A stretch of 10,000 nt of DNA from Actinidia chinensis (taxonomy: Eukaryota; Streptophyta; Magnoliopsida; Ericales; Actinidiaceae): assembly GCA_009663005.1 (NCBI GenBank), contig CM018900.1, positions 13,136,643 through 13,146,642 on the forward strand. The letters are read 5' to 3'. Numbering within the stretch: position 1 is the first letter of the stretch; the number at the start of each line of letters is the position of its first letter. Positions 7,745 through 10,000 of the stretch are shown here, one piece after another. The notes below the pieces were generated by a model. It made no database searches, was not told the DNA's origin, and saw nothing but the letters and a program-made list of their open reading frames with translations. A program made the translations under genes and the position numbers.

Positions 7745-8398
7745 TCTAGAAGCGTTTGTTGAATCCTGCAAGAGCGAACCAGATGAAATATTCAGTCAGT
7801 CCTATACAACATTATCAAGTCGACAAAATGGGGGTCGGCAAGAGAAAGCCAGTTGATTATCACTACAGCGGACATAAACTCTATGCCTAGGAATGGAGGA
7901 GAAAGGGTCGGGCTCCAGTGGGGAACTCCCATTGACCGAGACCAAATGGAAATCATTTAAATACTTGTCTTGTCTGGAGAATCTGTAACCAAACTCGTCT
8001 GAGGCTGATTGGCTTCCTGAGGCAAAAAGTAATGATACCTTCAAGCATCTAGTTCGGGATTCTTCTTAGGTTGCCCACAAAATATGTGAAAAGCAGATCT
8101 TTGACAGTAAAATCTAATTCTTCTATCTGCATCAAGGCCCTCCACACCAGTACGGTTCGAACAAAGTCACCGAGGATTTGCATGAAAGGTGAGCCAGATA
8201 AGAGAGAAACGGTTCTTCTAAAAGCTTACTAAGGGAAAATCTTAAACCCCCTTGGTAAATGAACACGTCCTAATGGGCTTCCAATTACCCCTCTCCTTCC
8301 ACCCAATCGCGTGTCATCATTTGGGACCCAGTCGCTTCATCACTACATCATCAGGGAATTCTATGGTCAACACGGAATTGAGCTAGGGCTCGCATCAT
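7745..8398 (-). pseudogene. N-terminal domain of antisense gene (Transposase_28-like), decayed
   Basis: From 8225 to 8052 the frame is open for 58 codons and includes FMQILGDFVRTVLVW and LDFTVKDLLFTYFVGN. Aromatic and hydrophobic spacing here resembles the region of plant gypsy-associated antisense proteins that precedes a WEF-type segment. After a stop at 8051 a second frame, 8044-7802, reads FSRQDKYLNDFHLVSVNG, followed by a proline-rich stretch, and beyond it LYRT and EYFIWFALAGFNKRF-like sequence (frame shifts near 7800) reaches 7745. No catalytic motif is seen, so despite the family name there is no sign of transposase activity. The family call is inferred from general pattern rather than from an alignment. 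Confidence 0.45.
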
Positions 8399-8973
8399 GA
8401 ACAAGCATTTGAGCCCGATTTAACGCCATTGGCCCTAAAAGGGAGCAGATGGTCAGAACGGCGCATCAAAATGTCCTAAGGAGCAAGGTTCAATATTTAG
8501 TCTATGAGGTAACCCCTAAGCTCATGTCGGTTAGGCTCGACCCGGACCCTATTCAATAATTGTAAGATTATCGGACTACGCCGGGAGATGTGACTATTCC
8601 CATGGCTTTAAAGAAAAATACGAAAAAAAGTACGGAGAAATAGGACTTACCGTGTCGAGTCGGGACGCTCCTCTTGGCGTGTATTGTAAATGGTTTTGTG
8701 ATCGAAGAGGCGGGAATTGAACCAAACGCGGCGGGCACTAGGGGCATCGTTTCGCGGGCGAACCGTCATGACAAGTGTCAAATGGATCACTGACAGGTGG
8801 TATCCAACGACAGCGCCACGGGAACAAGCTAGGGCGGAGAAGCCGGGATGCCCTCCCCGTACGTTAGGAACGCTCAAACGGTTAAAAAAGTCGTTGGGTA
8901 TCCGAAGCCTGAACATCCAGCTTGCAGAAACCCGACGAGCCACGGACCGAGCCTCACGCGAATTGGGGGGTAC
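8399..8973. other. Region between antisense gene start and 3' LTR, no gene
   Basis: No real coding sequence is seen. Two overlapping frames on opposite strands (8647-9012 minus and 8717-9100 plus) are open only because the stretch is GC-rich; neither resembles a protein. Content includes the splice donor at 8650, the inverted repeat TGACA-AG-TGTCA at 8769-8780, and a G run at 8965-8970 just before the candidate LTR start. It probably holds the promoter of the antisense gene and possibly the polypurine primer site. The LTR may begin further left than proposed. Confidence 0.45.
8645..8650 (-). other. Consensus splice donor upstream of the antisense gene
   Basis: The minus strand reads GACACG|GTAAGT, a full consensus donor, about 250 bases before the proposed ATG. 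Possible acceptors are CTCCTTAG at 8476 and CTCCCTTTTAG at 8435. This would make a 5' untranslated intron of about 175-216 bp. A weak TATA-like TTTACAATAC lies at 8690-8681, rather close to the donor. Confidence 0.35.
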
Positions 8974-9442
8974 TGTAGGAAACGCACACATGCGAATAAA
9001 GTATCTAGTCATGAGAAGGCATGGGGGATGCAGCCAGAGGGGGGTGGGTCTTCACCCCATACAAGGGCCATTTCCAGAACAACTTACATTGCATGGGTAA
9101 TGCTACACGGCGAGTTCACGCTCGGGAGAATACAGGAAACGATTTTCCACCCTACCCGAGCGCTGGGAATAACTCGTGAACATGGCGGTCACGCCAACAG
9201 TCCACATCGTAGCTCGGCAAAATACACAAGATCGACGGGAAAATCCCCAAACGGATGACACGCAACATAGCGATGCCTCTACACGAAAGGGTATGATTGG
9301 CAGCCAAATCCGGGGGCGTGTGGAGATTCACGGGGGTAGCAGGGAGGACAACCAAACCTCTCTGCAAGAATGAGAATTAGGTGAAACTGCCCCATATCAA
9401 GTCATTCGTTGGCGCGTCAAGGCACGAGCCGAGCTGAGCGAT

Positions 9443-9448
9443 TATAAG
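9443..9448 (+). promoter_or_regulatory. TATA-like box of the LTR promoter
   Basis: TATAAG within GATTATAAGCAG lies about 70 bases before a pyrimidine-rich tract, the layout of a plant LTR promoter. Transcription would be expected to start near 9475. No CAAT box is placed with confidence. Confidence 0.5.
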
Positions 9449-9510
9449 CAGAAAGTCACTGTCGAGGTAAGGGGGATGATTTTTTTGGGCGGATTCTTTT
9501 CTCGGTTCCT

Positions 9511-9536
9511 TTCCCTCTCTCTCGCTCTCGCTCTCG
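9511..9536 (+). promoter_or_regulatory. Pyrimidine patch (CT/CTCGCT microsatellite) in R/U5
   Basis: A run of C and T broken only by single G bases, with CTCGCT repeated, follows the predicted start site. Pyrimidine patches are common in plant core promoters and leaders. A short inverted repeat CCCGG/CCGGG at 9591-9615 lies further downstream in the presumed leader. Confidence 0.5.
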
Positions 9537-9768
9537 GGGATACATAACCAAACATTCAGTTCATCTGACTGGAACGTCGGAGAGTCGTTTCCCGGAAACA
9601 GCTCCGGCGGCCGGGACTACTTGTCGTTTGTGTGCAGTTATTTTAAAGGTGGATCGTCAAGCTTGGTGAACAACTTTGGAAGCCAAAACGAAGGGATTTT
9701 TGTGGGTGTCAACTTTCGGATTTTCGCATTTGTTGAAACTCCATCCCCACCAACTTCGAAGGGCAACA

Positions 9769-10000
9769 AAAAAAAAAAAAGGTTCTATTTTTCTTCTCAT
9801 CCTCGTAAATTAAACAGTTCTAATATCTATACGCATGCCGCCCGCATTTTATTTATAAATAAATAGTGCATTTCTACGATCAAATTCTATCACATCTATT
9901 AAAACTGGATATTTCTAAATTTGACATATATATGTAGCAAAATAATCAAGAAAAGTGATCTATTTACTGTAATTTTTGTAAGAAACCCATCCTTTACTCG
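9769..10000. other. AT-rich flank, no gene seen
   Basis: After a run of A at 9768-9780 the base composition changes to strongly AT-rich. Two short perfect palindromes occur, ATTTATAAAT at 9851-9860 and ACATATATATGT at 9924-9935. No coding sequence or known repeat is recognised. It is most likely DNA flanking the insertion, host or an older element. Confidence 0.4.

Larger units (their letters stand above)
6150..8398 (-). pseudogene. Antisense gene of the retrotransposon, intron-containing, decayed
   Basis: A gene opposite in sense to pol sits between the array and the 3' LTR. The proposed start is the double ATG at 8398/8395 (MMRALAQFRVDHRIP), chosen because conserved-looking sequence begins there and none is seen above it. 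Readable pieces, in order, are 8225-8052, 8044-7802, 7467-7380, 7453-7067, 7130-6813, an intron, then 6715-6150. The product would have a globular N-terminal part, a polar Pro/Ser-rich middle with basic KxxGRAKP-like patches, and a C-terminal coiled coil ending DEGTVLIETELGRPG at 6150. The overall plan recalls plant proteins annotated as 'putative gypsy type transposon' (Transposase_28); that match is from memory and needs a search. Its role is unknown. Several frameshifts and stops make it non-functional in this copy. Confidence 0.7.
1..9768 (+). mobile_element. Degenerate Tat-lineage Ty3/gypsy LTR retrotransposon, 5' part outside window
   Basis: Seen: co-linear remnants of protease, reverse transcriptase, RNase H, a second RNase H and integrase on the + strand, then a tandem array, a long antisense gene with an intron, and an LTR-like promoter region. 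Known: a second (archaeal-type) RNase H between RNase H and integrase marks the plant Tat group, and tandem repeats and antisense genes downstream of pol are described there (for example Grande and Retand). Inferred: all parts belong to one insertion, because pol has no large gap and the order is that of a complete element. The right end near 9768 is a guess from a CAACA end next to an A run. The 5' LTR and gag are out of view. Stops, frameshifts and lost catalytic residues show that the copy is non-autonomous and old. Confidence 0.85.
8974..9768 (+). repeat. Candidate 3' LTR (boundaries inferred)
   Basis: The candidate starts with TGTAGG just after a purine-containing AATTGGGGGG run that could be the plus-strand primer site, and ends with GGGCAACA at 9768, giving about 795 bp with TG...CA termini. 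Inside are a TATA-like box at 9443, a pyrimidine-rich R/U5-like stretch and a GC-rich U5-like segment (GGAACGTCGGAGAGTCG, then CTTGTCGTTTGTGTGCAG) of the kind often seen at the 3' side of plant Tat LTRs. The pairing 5' LTR is outside the window, so length and ends cannot be verified. Five bases after 9768 are all A, so a target-site duplication cannot be judged. Confidence 0.5.

Noticed and set aside
8647..9100. Two overlapping 120-127 codon frames on opposite strands
   Set aside because: The GC-rich composition explains long stop-free runs on both strands; neither product shows family features, and the region looks like LTR or promoter DNA.
8848..9373. Overlapping plus and minus frames of 65-136 codons
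   Set aside because: They sit across the presumed LTR start and U3 and have no homology I recognise.
9621..9866. An 81-codon plus-strand frame
   Set aside because: It runs from the U5-like part through the A run into AT-rich flank, with poly-Lys from the homopolymer; a chance frame.

Overview
The window looks like nuclear DNA of a flowering plant. It is filled almost entirely by one old, decayed Ty3/gypsy LTR retrotransposon. The evidence is a single co-linear but frameshifted set of polyprotein domains on the + strand, in the order aspartic protease, reverse transcriptase, RNase H, a second RNase H, integrase. A tandem-repeat array and a long antisense gene follow. The extra RNase H before integrase, the tandem repeats downstream of pol and the antisense gene together point to the Tat lineage (the Grande/Retand/Ogre group). 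I cannot name the host species.

Layout. Positions 1-3874 (+) are pol. The window opens at the protease active site, so gag and the 5' LTR lie upstream, out of view. Every domain is recognisable, but many stops and frameshifts interrupt them. Residues essential for catalysis are gone in reverse transcriptase (the YxDD box), the second RNase H (one Asp) and integrase (the Glu). A TATA-like sequence sits just after the pol stop. Positions 3968-4858 hold about six tandem copies of a ~156-163 bp unit. Positions 4859-6149 hold no convincing gene; they contain a cluster of CAAATG/CATTTG hexamers with a hairpin and a doubtful 51-codon minus-strand frame.

Positions 6150-8398 (-) are a decayed antisense gene. 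Its N-terminal part recalls plant 'putative gypsy type transposon' proteins, its middle is low-complexity, and its C-terminal part is a coiled coil. One spliceosomal intron is well marked at 6716-6812 and joins two reading frames in phase. Positions 8399-8973 are probably the upstream region of this antisense gene, with a consensus splice donor at 8650. A candidate 3' LTR runs from about 8974 to 9768, with a TATA-like box at 9443 and a pyrimidine patch at 9511-9536. Its ends are inferred, because the partner LTR is not in the window. Positions 9769-10000 are AT-rich and unannotated, probably flanking DNA.

As a system, pol would once have supplied the enzymes for reverse transcription and integration, and the LTR would have driven transcription. 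The array and the antisense gene are accessory cargo between pol and the 3' LTR. Nothing here looks able to move on its own. I see no tRNA, rRNA, CRISPR array or intact host gene.
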